Assembly (NCBI GenBank): GCA_022448365.1
Contig: JAKVCS010000003.1
Span: 248,001 to 312,000, forward strand
DNA: 64,000 nt
Source: Saccharospirillaceae bacterium
Lineage (GTDB): Bacteria; Pseudomonadota; Gammaproteobacteria; Pseudomonadales; Oceanobacteraceae
Direction: 5' to 3'
Position numbers and translations under genes: made by a program. The notes below the pieces were generated by a model that was given only the letters and a program-made list of their open reading frames with translations, searched no databases and was not told the origin of the DNA. Positions 38,422 through 47,355 of this stretch are shown here, piece by piece; the stretch's first letter is position 1, and each line of letters opens with the position of its first letter.

Positions 38422-40794
38422 TTATTGTTGTGGTTTATCGGCCAGGAAGAACCAGGTATCCATTACGGAGTCCGGATTCAATGACACGCTATCGATGCCG
38501 TGCTCCATCAGCCACTTGGCAAAATCCGGATGATCGGACGGACCCTGACCACAAATGCCAATGTACTTGCCGGCTTTTTTACAAGCATTAATCGCATTTT
38601 CAAGTAACGCCAGAATGGCTGGATTTCGCTCATCAAACAGGTGAGCGATAATACCTGAGTCGCGATCCAGACCCAGCGTGAGCTGAGTTAAATCGTTAGA
38701 ACCTACAGAAAAACCATCAAAATGTTCCAGGAACTGTTCGGCTAAAACAGCGTTGGCAGGCAGCTCACACATCATAATCAGACGGAGATCATTTTCTCCG
38801 CGCTTAAGCCCATTTTCTGCCAGCAAATTCACCACTTGCTCCGCTTCACCAGGGGTGCGAACGAACGGCACCATGATCTCAACGTTGGTGAAGCCCATAT
38901 CATTGCGGACGTTACGCATCGCGCGACACTCAAGTTCGAAACAATCGCGGAAGTTTTTTGAGATATAACGAGAAGCACCACGGAAGCCCAGCATTGGGTT
39001 TTCTTCTTCCGGTTCGTACAAGCGACCACCAATCAGGTTGGCATATTCGTTCGATTTAAAGTCAGATAAACGTACAATCACTCGTTTAGGCCAAAATGCT
39101 GCGGCCAGCGTAGAAATCCCCTCAACCAATTTATCAACGTAAAAATCAACCGGTCCGGCATAACCAGAAATGCGGCGTTCAACCGTAGGCTTGACCTCTT
39201 CCGGCAGTGTATCGAAATTTAATAGCGCCTTGGGATGAACACCAATCATTCGATTAATAATAAATTCCAGACGTGCAAGCCCAACCCCTTCATTCGGTAA
39301 ACCCTGGAAATCAAACGCCCTGTCTGGATTGCCCACATTCATCATAATTTTAAATGGCAAATCCGGCATTGAATCAACGCTGTTGGTTTTGACGTCAAAA
39401 TCAAGCGCGCCGTCGTACACAAATCCGGTGTCACCCTCGGCGCAGGAAACGGTTACCTCCTGTCCATCGGTTAATAAATCCGTTGCGTCCTCACAACCGA
39501 CAACCGCAGGAATACCGAGCTCACGGGCAATAATCGCAGCGTGACAGGTACGTCCACCACGATTAGTCACAATCGCTGACGAGCGCTTCATCACCGGTTC
39601 CCAATCGGGGTCGGTCATGTCTGCAACCAGAACATCACCCTCTTCAACCTGATCCATATGATCAACGCTTTCGATCACACGCACCTTGCCCTTACCAATA
39701 CGATGACCAATGGAGCGCCCTTCAACCAGTACTTTTCCCGTCTCTTTTAACAGATAACGCTCCATGACATTTTTACTGGCACGACTCTTTACGGTTTCAG
39801 GCCGAGCCTGAACAATGTACAACTGACCGTCATCACCGTCTTTTGCCCACTCAATATCCATCGGACGCTGATAATGTTGCTCAATGATCATTGCCTGTCG
39901 AGCCAACGCCTCAACTTCATCATCCGTGACCGAGAATCTGCGTCGTAAATCACGGTCGACCCGTTGTGTTTCAACTGACTTGCCAACGGCCGCATCCGGG
40001 TTATAAACCATCTTAATCGCTTTAGCGCCCAGATTACGGCGCAAAATCGCTGGCCGATCCTCTTTGAGATTGTTTTTATGAACATAGAATTCATCTGGGT
40101 TAACAGCACCCTGAACCACAGTTTCACCCAAACCATAGGAGGATGTAACAAATACCACCTGGTCAAATCCGGATTCCGTATCCAATGTAAACATCACACC
40201 ACTGGATGCTGTTTCGCTGCGCACCATACGCTGGATACCAGCGGATAGAGCCACTTTATGATGATCAAAACCCTGATGATCGCGGTAAGCAATCGCTCGG
40301 TCATTGAAGAGCGAAGCGAAAACATCCCGGATGGCGTGCAATACGTTTTCGATACCGACAATATTCAGGTGTGTTTCCTGCTGACCCGCAAAAGATGCAT
40401 CTGGTAAATCTTCCGCCGTCGCAGAAGAACGGACAGCCACAGCAATCGATTCATTACCCTCTTGTAATTCAGCAAACGTTTTACGAACATCGGCCTCTAG
40501 CTGAGGAGGCAGTGGTGCATCGAGAATCCAGTTGCGGATTTTGGCACCGATTTCGGTTAATGCCGGAATATCATTGACATCTAATGAGTCCAGCTCAGCC
40601 TGAATTCTCTGATCCAGACCTTCGTAATTAAGAAATTCACGATACGCATCAGCAGTCGTCGCAAAGCCATTGGGCACAGACACACCGGCGTTCGTTAAGT
40701 TACTGATCATCTCCCCGAGAGAGGCATTTTTGCCCCCTACCCGTTCTACATCGCCCATAGACACCTGATCGAACCAGAGTACGTAATCAGTCAA
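38422..40794 (-). CDS. ppsA: Phosphoenolpyruvate synthase
   Basis: Converts pyruvate, ATP and water to PEP, AMP and phosphate, the first step of gluconeogenesis from pyruvate. It has the N-terminal ATP-grasp ([10 protein letters not shown]), the phosphohistidine motif [15 protein letters not shown] with the catalytic His, and the PEP domain ending [15 protein letters not shown] place the start at a TTG at 40794 with AGGAGA upstream, giving 790 residues like E. coli's 792; the frame is open to a TTG at 40833 but the extra 13 residues are probably leader DNA. It is divergent from its regulator ppsR. Confidence 0.95.
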   Translation of the reverse strand: MTDYVLWFDQVSMGDVERVGGKNASLGEMISNLTNAGVSVPNGFATTADAYREFLNYEGLDQRIQAELDSLDVNDIPALTEIGAKIRNWILDAPLPPQLEADVRKTFAELQEGNESIAVAVRSSATAEDLPDASFAGQQETHLNIVGIENVLHAIRDVFASLFNDRAIAYRDHQGFDHHKVALSAGIQRMVRSETASSGVMFTLDTESGFDQVVFVTSSYGLGETVVQGAVNPDEFYVHKNNLKEDRPAILRRNLGAKAIKMVYNPDAAVGKSVETQRVDRDLRRRFSVTDDEVEALARQAMIIEQHYQRPMDIEWAKDGDDGQLYIVQARPETVKSRASKNVMERYLLKETGKVLVEGRSIGHRIGKGKVRVIESVDHMDQVEEGDVLVADMTDPDWEPVMKRSSAIVTNRGGRTCHAAIIARELGIPAVVGCEDATDLLTDGQEVTVSCAEGDTGFVYDGALDFDVKTNSVDSMPDLPFKIMMNVGNPDRAFDFQGLPNEGVGLARLEFIINRMIGVHPKALLNFDTLPEEVKPTVERRISGYAGPVDFYVDKLVEGISTLAAAFWPKRVIVRLSDFKSNEYANLIGGRLYEPEEENPMLGFRGASRYISKNFRDCFELECRAMRNVRNDMGFTNVEIMVPFVRTPGEAEQVVNLLAENGLKRGENDLRLIMMCELPANAVLAEQFLEHFDGFSVGSNDLTQLTLGLDRDSGIIAHLFDERNPAILALLENAINACKKAGKYIGICGQGPSDHPDFAKWLMEHGIDSVSLNPDSVMDTWFFLADKPQQ

Positions 40795-40816
40795 CTTTAT
40801 ATCTCCTATACGGGTA

Positions 40817-40835
40817 GATTGGCTTTTGGCCAATC
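40817..40835. promoter_or_regulatory. Inverted repeat in the ppsA/ppsR divergent promoter
   Basis: A 7-bp inverted repeat with a five-base spacer (40817-40823 and 40829-40835) lies 22 bp before the TTG start of ppsA and 113 bp before the ppsR start. It could be an operator or an RNA hairpin. No known Cra-type site was recognised. Confidence 0.35.
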
Positions 40836-40948
40836 AAATAACAGCTAAGGCCTGGATTCGGCTTTCAACCCGACACTTTGTCACAGCTTTTCAATTAGCC
40901 TATAGTGGCGGCTCGCTAATACTAAGTGCAGCAAGAACAAATTTCCAC

Positions 40949-41770
40949 ATGAAGCGTTACGCCTACTTTATTTCCGACGGTACCGGAATCACTGCTGAGA
41001 CACTGGGCAACAGCCTGTTGTCCCAGTTCGAAGAAATCGAATTCGAACGAATTACGCTGCCTTATATTGATTCAGAGGATAAAGCTCGCGAAGCGGTTCA
41101 GCAGATCAATCATCAGGCACACGAAAGCGGCCACTCTGCGATTGTGTTCGACACCATTGTCGATAAAAACATTCGTAAGATCATTGATTCCGCGGATGTC
41201 TTCAAAGTGGACATTTTCTCCGCCTTCCTGGCACCACTAGAAAGTGAGCTGACGGTTAAATCGTCCTACACCGTTGGCAAATCCCATTCACCAACCGATA
41301 GCGACGATTACCTGAGTCGTATGGATGCTGTGAACTTCGCGCTTGATAATGATGACGGTGCCCGTACCCGCCACTATGCGGATGCCGATGTGATTCTGGT
41401 TGGCGTTTCTCGCTGCGGAAAGACACCGACCAGCCTGTATATGGCGATGCAGTTTGGCATAAAAGCGGCAAACTACCCTCTCACAGAAGAGGACATGCTG
41501 GATCTGAAATTACCCCAGAGCCTGTCGCAACATAAACACAAGCTTTTCGGACTCACCATTGATCCAGACCGATTGGCCGCGATCCGTACAGAACGTCGCG
41601 CCAATAGCCGCTACTCATCGCTCAAACAGTGCTACCACGAAGTCGATGAGGTGGAATTCTTATATGAACGCGAGAAGATCCCGTACATCAGCACCACCGA
41701 TAAATCGATTGAAGAAATCTCAACCCGTATTATGGCCGAAACCGGCTTACAACGACGGCTGCAAAGCTAA
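40949..41770 (+). CDS. ppsR: PEP synthase regulatory protein (kinase/phosphorylase)
   Basis: A 273-residue bifunctional regulator that inactivates PEP synthase by ADP-dependent phosphorylation of a Thr and reactivates it by phosphate-dependent removal. The P-loop-like [11 protein letters not shown] and the opening [19 protein letters not shown] match the family (formerly DUF299). The ATG at 40949 is chosen by homology; the frame is open to 40826 across the divergent promoter. It is divergent from ppsA, as is standard. Confidence 0.95.
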   Translation: MKRYAYFISDGTGITAETLGNSLLSQFEEIEFERITLPYIDSEDKAREAVQQINHQAHESGHSAIVFDTIVDKNIRKIIDSADVFKVDIFSAFLAPLESELTVKSSYTVGKSHSPTDSDDYLSRMDAVNFALDNDDGARTRHYADADVILVGVSRCGKTPTSLYMAMQFGIKAANYPLTEEDMLDLKLPQSLSQHKHKLFGLTIDPDRLAAIRTERRANSRYSSLKQCYHEVDEVEFLYEREKIPYISTTDKSIEEISTRIMAETGLQRRLQS

Positions 41771-41778
41771 AAACAACA

Positions 41779-41798
41779 AGAGCAGCTACGGCTGCTCT
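41779..41798 (-). terminator. Terminator at the end of the Fil-like operon
   Basis: An 8-bp GC-rich stem (41779-41786 and 41791-41798) with a TACG loop overlaps the last codons of the minus-strand hydrolase. On the minus strand it is followed by a T-rich run (TTGTTGTTTTT), so it probably ends that operon; the convergent ppsR gene may also use the hairpin. Confidence 0.7.
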
Positions 41799-42655
41799 GC
41801 CTTCTTGGCATTCATTGCTCTGGCGATGGTGCGTGGCTTGGTAAATACCAGGCTATGGTCGGAATTGGGCACCTCGATCAATTGCCAGTCCTGGCTCTGT
41901 TCAACCAATCGTTGATGACGTACTTTCATCACATCAGGACTCAATCCGCCAACAAAGCTAATCCCCGAAAAAGGAGAACGCCAAGCGACAAAATCCTCCC
42001 CTCGGGCCACCAGATTCTTTGCAACAACCGCTAATGCTGCTGCAAAACCAGACGCATTTTCACACAACCGCTGCATGGTTAATTCGTCTGCGATTTTATT
42101 GGGTTTTCTGTTGGGTGATACGGAATCTAAGAAGCGTCGGAATACCGAGACATGCGTCTCTCCATTCGCTATTTCTAAAGCGATGGAAGCATATTCATGA
42201 GCCTTGTAATTGAGATCTTCAATTTTTGTGGAAAATAACATTGCCGGTTCGATCAGAAAAAGTAGCCCACCAAAATCTCTCCCAGAAGAACATCGATAAA
42301 AACGGCTCAGGTAATCCACAGCAACCAAGCCACCAAAAGAATAGCCAGCCATATCAAATTGCTGCCAATCCAGCGCCTCCAGTAACTCAATCAATTGCAG
42401 AGAAAAACTGCCAACTTCGATGTCATCGTCTGTCAAAAATTCAGAACGACCCATGCCAGCAAGATCAACCACCAGAATCTCCTGCCAGTGGTTCAGGTAG
42501 TTACAAATGTATGTCCAGGTCAGTTCCCCTGCCACACCGGCACCATGCAGTAACACCAGACGGTTGCCGGAATTTGATGGTGTCTCAGGATACTGAAATG
42601 TCCAGCCATGTTGATGAACCGTGGCTGTGTTGAAATTAATCTGATGCTTTTCCAT
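41786..42655 (-). CDS. Alpha/beta hydrolase downstream of the Fil-like genes
   Basis: A 289-residue alpha/beta hydrolase. LVLLHGAGVAGELTW gives the oxyanion region, VDLAGMGRSE follows, and the nucleophile elbow is the slightly unusual GYSFGG near residue 105; the late PNSDHSLVF carries the catalytic histidine. The ATG lies inside the preceding FilE-like gene with a 20-bp overlap, and no promoter can fit between, so it is part of the same operon. Whether it belongs to the system functionally is unknown. Confidence 0.82.
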   Translation of the reverse strand: MEKHQINFNTATVHQHGWTFQYPETPSNSGNRLVLLHGAGVAGELTWTYICNYLNHWQEILVVDLAGMGRSEFLTDDDIEVGSFSLQLIELLEALDWQQFDMAGYSFGGLVAVDYLSRFYRCSSGRDFGGLLFLIEPAMLFSTKIEDLNYKAHEYASIALEIANGETHVSVFRRFLDSVSPNRKPNKIADELTMQRLCENASGFAAALAVVAKNLVARGEDFVAWRSPFSGISFVGGLSPDVMKVRHQRLVEQSQDWQLIEVPNSDHSLVFTKPRTIARAMNAKKAEQP

Positions 42656-43478
42656 GCCACCAGTTTACCTCCAGCGAGGCACCAGCGGGAGCATTCTCAG
42701 GAAAATAAACAATCACCGACATGACTTCTGGGTCGTCTATTTTTAGCAACGCATTTCTTGAAGGTTGCCCGAACCAACTGCCGTCGTTCGATATCATTGA
42801 AAGTTCGGGTGTGAAATACACCGCATCGAACTGGCGATCAGCCAGAATCATGGCGATAGGTGATGTTGATATTTGATCATTCTGACGCAGTTTCAGCTGC
42901 AAAATCCGGAAGTCAGACGGATTGGTAAGTTTAAAATACCACGCCTGCTTAGGACCGAATCGAGTTGAAATCGGAATTGTATTTAGAAAACCAGAAAACA
43001 GAACGGATTTTTCTGCAGGAATTCTCTCTTTAAAGTATGAACGATATCGATTGCAGCACTGCTTCGCCATCTTATCTGAAACACGGAACGGAGGCGCGTA
43101 GATGTGATCGTAACTGACAGGAGCATCGAGTTCTTCAACTTCAATCTGAGAGTCAATAATGACCTGGTTCCGAACCTGCCCGGCTTCATCGACATAGGTA
43201 AAGAAGGGTGGATTGTCGACTTTTTCCTGCTCAAGCTTTTGCGCAAACTGCTCTTCAGTGAGGTATTCATTTTTATCTGCAGAAAGGGAAGGAACCTTGC
43301 TCTTAATATCCTGAACTTGCTTACTTACACCGTCGTTTTGTTTGCCTGCGTCACTCTTCTCTTCTGGTTCGCGGCTTACCAGTGAGTTATGAATTCTTCC
43401 CTGTGCGTCCACCCAGGTAAAATATTCCTGCTCTGCCATTGCAAATAACGGCAAGAGCAGAAAGACCATACGAAACAT
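42636..43478 (-). CDS. filE: FilE-like exported protein with two DUF4124-like repeats
   Basis: A 280-residue exported protein. Residues 1-15 are a short signal peptide. Two similar segments, YFTWVDAQGRIHNS near residue 19 and FFTYVDEAGQVRNQ near residue 93, resemble the DUF4124 motif of envelope proteins; a charged linker separates them. The C-terminal 130 residues are a beta-rich domain of unknown type. The start overlaps the stop of the FilD-like gene by the ATGA arrangement. The FilE name comes from gene order compared with the Acinetobacter fil cluster, from memory. Confidence 0.6.
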   Translation of the reverse strand: MFRMVFLLLPLFAMAEQEYFTWVDAQGRIHNSLVSREPEEKSDAGKQNDGVSKQVQDIKSKVPSLSADKNEYLTEEQFAQKLEQEKVDNPPFFTYVDEAGQVRNQVIIDSQIEVEELDAPVSYDHIYAPPFRVSDKMAKQCCNRYRSYFKERIPAEKSVLFSGFLNTIPISTRFGPKQAWYFKLTNPSDFRILQLKLRQNDQISTSPIAMILADRQFDAVYFTPELSMISNDGSWFGQPSRNALLKIDDPEVMSVIVYFPENAPAGASLEVNWWHGKASD

Positions 43479-45169
43479 CAGAACTTGGTCCGGAAGCTAA
43501 ATCCCGCCGCACCAATCGTCAGCTTCGTATTCACATCAAGACCTGGGTATGGATTGGTAACCGTACACGTCAAACAGTTTCGGTTGATGGCATTACTGGA
43601 GTTGGGATAATTACCAGAATCAGCATTAGCTTGTGGATCAGCACGGATTTCTTCTTTCGATTGCATAAAGCTCAATGCTAAATCGACCGTTGTATCAAGA
43701 TCCCAACGATAACCCATACCAATACTGTACAGTTCGGCAAAACCCAATGGCGCCTGAATACTACGAGCATCATCGGGAATTGACGTCTCCCGAGGCTCAT
43801 AACCCGCGCGCAACTTGATCCGGGAATTCAGATCATACTGAAAACCAAAACCAAAACTCCAAACACTGCGAAAACCCATCGGCTGCCTCAAGCTGGTATT
43901 CGTTACCAGACCAGGCGCTAACGTTTTCGCCGAACTCAGAAAGCTCACTGGCCTGTCGAATTCAATTTGAAGAGCATCCCATTTATCGAAATCGGTCCAA
44001 CCCGCATCCACATTAATTTGGAACTTATCCAGGAAGCGGAACTTGGTACCAATCTGCAAATGCTGAGGGTACGTTAATTCAATCGCAACGTGACCTTTTT
44101 CAGACGTCTGACCCGTTGGAAGACCAAAAATAGCACCGCCAATGGCACCGATAATCGATGCACGGAATTTCCGGAAGAAGCCCGAGAATTGATCGTCATA
44201 TTGCAGGTCAAATGTGCCCTTCAGATTGGTTACAGCTTCGCTCTGATAACCAACGCCAATTCCAAACCAATCCGTCGGCTCCCATAAAAAGCCAACGTTA
44301 AACGAAGGAGAAAGTGTTTCTTCCGTTACAACGGATAATTCTCCCACATCCTCGTAGGGTCCAACCTTACCGCCACAAAGGGTTATTAGGGGGGCGAGTG
44401 GGTCGTTATTAGGTGCAATCGATCCATCTTGGTTAAAACAACCGAATGCATCCTGAAGTTCATCAATTACACCAATTAACACGCTCGGTGCACGAATATC
44501 CTGTACAACCGCCACAGCCTGATGAGAAAACAAGAAGCTTGCCCCTACGGAGAACTCATCAGTCACACGATAACCAAAAGACGGAGAAAGATAGGTAAAC
44601 CGCTGAAGCGCAACCTGTTTAGCCTGATAGCGGCCCGGGTCATCATCGTCTTTTGCAAAGCCTGCTGCCATGGGCGCATAAACAGCGTTTGCAAAAGTAA
44701 ATTTCGACCCTGGTGGCTGGATGGAAATCCCACCCGTTGGCAGCGTCAGAATGGGTGCTTTCATTGGCAACAGGCCAACACCGGGAATATACGCAGCGGC
44801 GGTACTTTTACTCTTTCCCTCATCCAACACAGGATCATCGTGCGGTCTGAGTAAATCACCATTCGCAGCATCTCGATCATAACCTTCCGGCAAAGAAAAA
44901 GTGGCTTCTGCAGACAGGTAGATATTTTGTAATTGAACCTCCAACTGCCGCCCTTCAAGTTTCGCCAAACCCGCTGGGTTAAAATGAATACTCATAATCC
45001 CTTGAGGATCACCGGTAATGGCATTGCCCATAGACATTGCACGGGTATCAAGGAACAGGTTCGTCGCCAGCTGACTGCTCGCAGTGCTGGCAAGAGTACC
45101 TATAAATACCCCAAAGACAGTTGTCATCAGTCGCCTGAGACGACGTTTATTGATAGTCATTGTTATCAT
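43478..45169 (-). CDS. filD: FilD-like outer membrane protein, OmpP1/FadL fold
   Basis: A 563-residue beta-barrel protein with signal peptide (cleavage after about residue 31). ATNLFLDTRAMSMGNAITGDPQGIMSIHFNPAGLA is the hallmark N-terminus of OmpP1/FadL-family proteins (parts: AMSMGNAITGDP, FNPAGL), and many alternating aromatic strands and a C-terminal phenylalanine (FRTKF) suit outer-membrane insertion. FadL relatives usually take up hydrophobic compounds; in a fil cluster the role may instead be export or surface display. The next genes follow with 14 bp and an overlap. A second ATG at 45160 is possible. Confidence 0.75.
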   Translation of the reverse strand: MITMTINKRRLRRLMTTVFGVFIGTLASTASSQLATNLFLDTRAMSMGNAITGDPQGIMSIHFNPAGLAKLEGRQLEVQLQNIYLSAEATFSLPEGYDRDAANGDLLRPHDDPVLDEGKSKSTAAAYIPGVGLLPMKAPILTLPTGGISIQPPGSKFTFANAVYAPMAAGFAKDDDDPGRYQAKQVALQRFTYLSPSFGYRVTDEFSVGASFLFSHQAVAVVQDIRAPSVLIGVIDELQDAFGCFNQDGSIAPNNDPLAPLITLCGGKVGPYEDVGELSVVTEETLSPSFNVGFLWEPTDWFGIGVGYQSEAVTNLKGTFDLQYDDQFSGFFRKFRASIIGAIGGAIFGLPTGQTSEKGHVAIELTYPQHLQIGTKFRFLDKFQINVDAGWTDFDKWDALQIEFDRPVSFLSSAKTLAPGLVTNTSLRQPMGFRSVWSFGFGFQYDLNSRIKLRAGYEPRETSIPDDARSIQAPLGFAELYSIGMGYRWDLDTTVDLALSFMQSKEEIRADPQANADSGNYPNSSNAINRNCLTCTVTNPYPGLDVNTKLTIGAAGFSFRTKF

Positions 45170-45183
45170 TCTTCTGCGACTGA

Positions 45184-46230
45184 TCAGTTAGGCTTCACAC
45201 CTTCGATATCGATTGGTAACGACAGACCGAGAATAATATCCGGTGCCAACTCCGTTACCCCGTAACCAACATTAATGTTGGCAATCGTTTTTGGCGACAC
45301 ACGGACCCCGAGTGCAAAGTTCATAATTCCCGTCATCTGACTCCCCGCCGTTGATGTACGAGTATCGCCACCATCCTGCAACACAAAGCGGGTTTTATCG
45401 TTAAATGATCCCTGGAATGATGCGCTCAGTGAAACGTCGTACGACAAGGAATAGGCAAATCCCATGGAGAAAGACAGATTATTACCGGGATGCACCTCAC
45501 GCAGAATGGCACTGCCCCGCACCTGATTTAAATCCGTTAGCGGAAAGTTGTATCCAAATGTACCCGAACCAAACAGAACAACCGGGTCAAGTACTTTCGA
45601 AACACTCACGCCGCCGCTCAAACCATACGTACCCGACCCGGTAGACAGGCTTTTACCCAAATCAATCTCATAAGGACTGTCACCGGTCTTTAGGCGCGCT
45701 GTGCCGAAAAATGTTGACGACATTTTCCCAGGCACGTACTCGAATGGCTGCCAGCGTGTCGTACCAGTCAGATCCCCAATCGAATAGGCGGTTAAGTCTT
45801 CACCGGTATCAAACTTAGCAATCAGAGGAAGACGACCGCTCAAGGTCAGATTATTAAATACGCCATAATCAAAAGTGATGGCATTCGTAAAGGTATGTGA
45901 GGCGACAGGCGATACATTAGCGTTTTTAACCACGCCAGCACCCTGCGGCTCGCCATCGACCAGATTTGGCTCAATCACCAATTCAATTCTCTGGTCACCA
46001 AAATAAGAATAATCAAAATTATAATTAAGACTCATCCCACCTTGCTTAAGCAGCGAATAATTTTTTTCGGCGGCCTCAAACACTTCCTCAAGTGCTTTTT
46101 CAGTATCCGCGTCGTTATCCTGTTTGGATAGCGCTTCTCGTGCCTTGGACAAATCATTGGCACTCTCTGCTGATGCTAAACCTGACATCAAAATCAAAGG
46201 AACCATTATCAGCGTGGATCGAATTAACAT
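45184..46230 (-). CDS. filC: FilC-like exported beta-rich protein
   Basis: A 348-residue exported protein. Residues 1-21 form a signal peptide (cleavage near ASA/ES), followed by a helical segment (about 25-60) and then repeated beta strands (SLNYNFDYSYFGDQRIELVIEP and many Gly/Ser alternations) ending PDIILGLSLPIDIEGVKPN. The pattern suggests an outer-membrane or surface-associated barrel. The position between the C39 peptidase and the FadL-type protein is that of filC in Acinetobacter, recalled rather than searched. Confidence 0.55.
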   Translation of the reverse strand: MLIRSTLIMVPLILMSGLASAESANDLSKAREALSKQDNDADTEKALEEVFEAAEKNYSLLKQGGMSLNYNFDYSYFGDQRIELVIEPNLVDGEPQGAGVVKNANVSPVASHTFTNAITFDYGVFNNLTLSGRLPLIAKFDTGEDLTAYSIGDLTGTTRWQPFEYVPGKMSSTFFGTARLKTGDSPYEIDLGKSLSTGSGTYGLSGGVSVSKVLDPVVLFGSGTFGYNFPLTDLNQVRGSAILREVHPGNNLSFSMGFAYSLSYDVSLSASFQGSFNDKTRFVLQDGGDTRTSTAGSQMTGIMNFALGVRVSPKTIANINVGYGVTELAPDIILGLSLPIDIEGVKPN

Positions 46231-46251
46231 GTACCTATGCCCTGTATCTTA

Positions 46252-47184
46252 TTATTTTCTTCGAAAGCGCAGCGTTTTCTCGACACGCTCGGTAGGATCA
46301 CTACTATTCCAGACGTTAAAATCATCCTGCTTCACACCATCGGCGGCAGTCTCAATCTTAAATTCATATAAGGTATCCCCATCGTCGTTTTTCTTGACCT
46401 CTCCATTCTCGTGACGCTGTGGTTGAAGCGTCGAACGAAGATTGTCATTTAATGCGGCAATTTTATTACCTACAAGGTCTTCATGACGCATCATAAAGTG
46501 AGGGAATTCTCGATATGCATTTTGTGCGATTATATAGTCGGAGACGTAACGCATGTCCTCTTCTCTCAATTCCAGGCCACTCGCCGGACGGTGTCCGTTA
46601 GGGAAAACGATAAAGAGAACATTATTATCCCAGATTTCCAGAAAACGACTTAACGTAAAACTTAAATTACCTAGCGCGGGGTCTGCAACATACACCCGCC
46701 CTTCATAGACGGTACGAATCACGACAAAATGCTTAAAGCCCGCATATTCAATTGGCGCAATGGCAGGGTGATCCAGCTCTACAAGATCTGAGGCTTCGGC
46801 CTTAAACCCGCCTGACGGGTGACCCAACGCGGTTACCAGACGTTTCATATCCAACAAAGAAAAACCGCGACGCTGCACAATCCGCTCAGTTTCACCAAAC
46901 CGGAGCAAGCCTTCCATCACCTGACGCTCCTGGAAGTTACGCCCCAGATAGAAATCCAGCAAGGTAGTGAGCGCAGCCGAGCCACACGAGTAGTCGTAAG
47001 CCTGGCGCACCACGTTATTGAACTTTTGAACGGCCAATGGCTCGACGTTGACCACTTGATCGTACTGGCCGTCCTGACCCACAGCAACACGTACAAAGGT
47101 ATCTCCCTGATTTCGATCAGGGACAATGGCAAATTCGTTAACCATTGCGAATGCAATAATGGAACCCAGGAGAATGACAAACAT
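46252..47184 (-). CDS. filB: C39-family peptidase, FilB-like
   Basis: A 310-residue exported protease. The N-terminus is a hydrophobic segment (residues 1-17). The papain-like C39 domain is intact: Gln 61 (oxyanion hole) and catalytic Cys 67 in QAYDYSCGSAALTTLLDFYLG, His 152 in AGFKHFVVI, and Asp 168 in VADPALGN. C39 peptidases usually form the N-terminal part of bacteriocin ABC exporters and cut double-glycine leaders; here the domain stands alone and is exported, which differs from that role. About 100 extra residues follow the domain. The next gene upstream, across a terminator, encodes the FilA-like protein, a plausible substrate. Confidence 0.8.
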   Translation of the reverse strand: MFVILLGSIIAFAMVNEFAIVPDRNQGDTFVRVAVGQDGQYDQVVNVEPLAVQKFNNVVRQAYDYSCGSAALTTLLDFYLGRNFQERQVMEGLLRFGETERIVQRRGFSLLDMKRLVTALGHPSGGFKAEASDLVELDHPAIAPIEYAGFKHFVVIRTVYEGRVYVADPALGNLSFTLSRFLEIWDNNVLFIVFPNGHRPASGLELREEDMRYVSDYIIAQNAYREFPHFMMRHEDLVGNKIAALNDNLRSTLQPQRHENGEVKKNDDGDTLYEFKIETAADGVKQDDFNVWNSSDPTERVEKTLRFRRK

Positions 47185-47308
47185 TTTATTTTTATCTTAA
47201 TTATTATTCACGGCCATGTTACATAAAATCACACAACCAACCAAGCCAATTTTCATCCGTTTTCGGTCAATTCCCCTTGTTTTTATGACCTTTACATTTA
47301 TATCAGGC

Positions 47309-47338
47309 AAAAAAAAACCCGCAAAAGCGGGTTTTTTC
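47309..47338 (-). terminator. Terminator between filA and filB
   Basis: A GC-rich stem (AACCCGC, AAAA loop, GCGGGTT) with A- and T-runs on both flanks lies 18 bp after the filA stop, upstream of filB on the same strand. It probably lets filA be made in large excess over filB-E. Confidence 0.85.
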
Positions 47339-47355
47339 GACATAGAAGTCTGGCC

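Noticed and set aside
42500-42515. A second Ter-like sequence (GTTACAA in antisense)
   Set aside because: Aligned with the Ter consensus it has five or more mismatches and lacks the core GTATGTTG part, so it is not a candidate.
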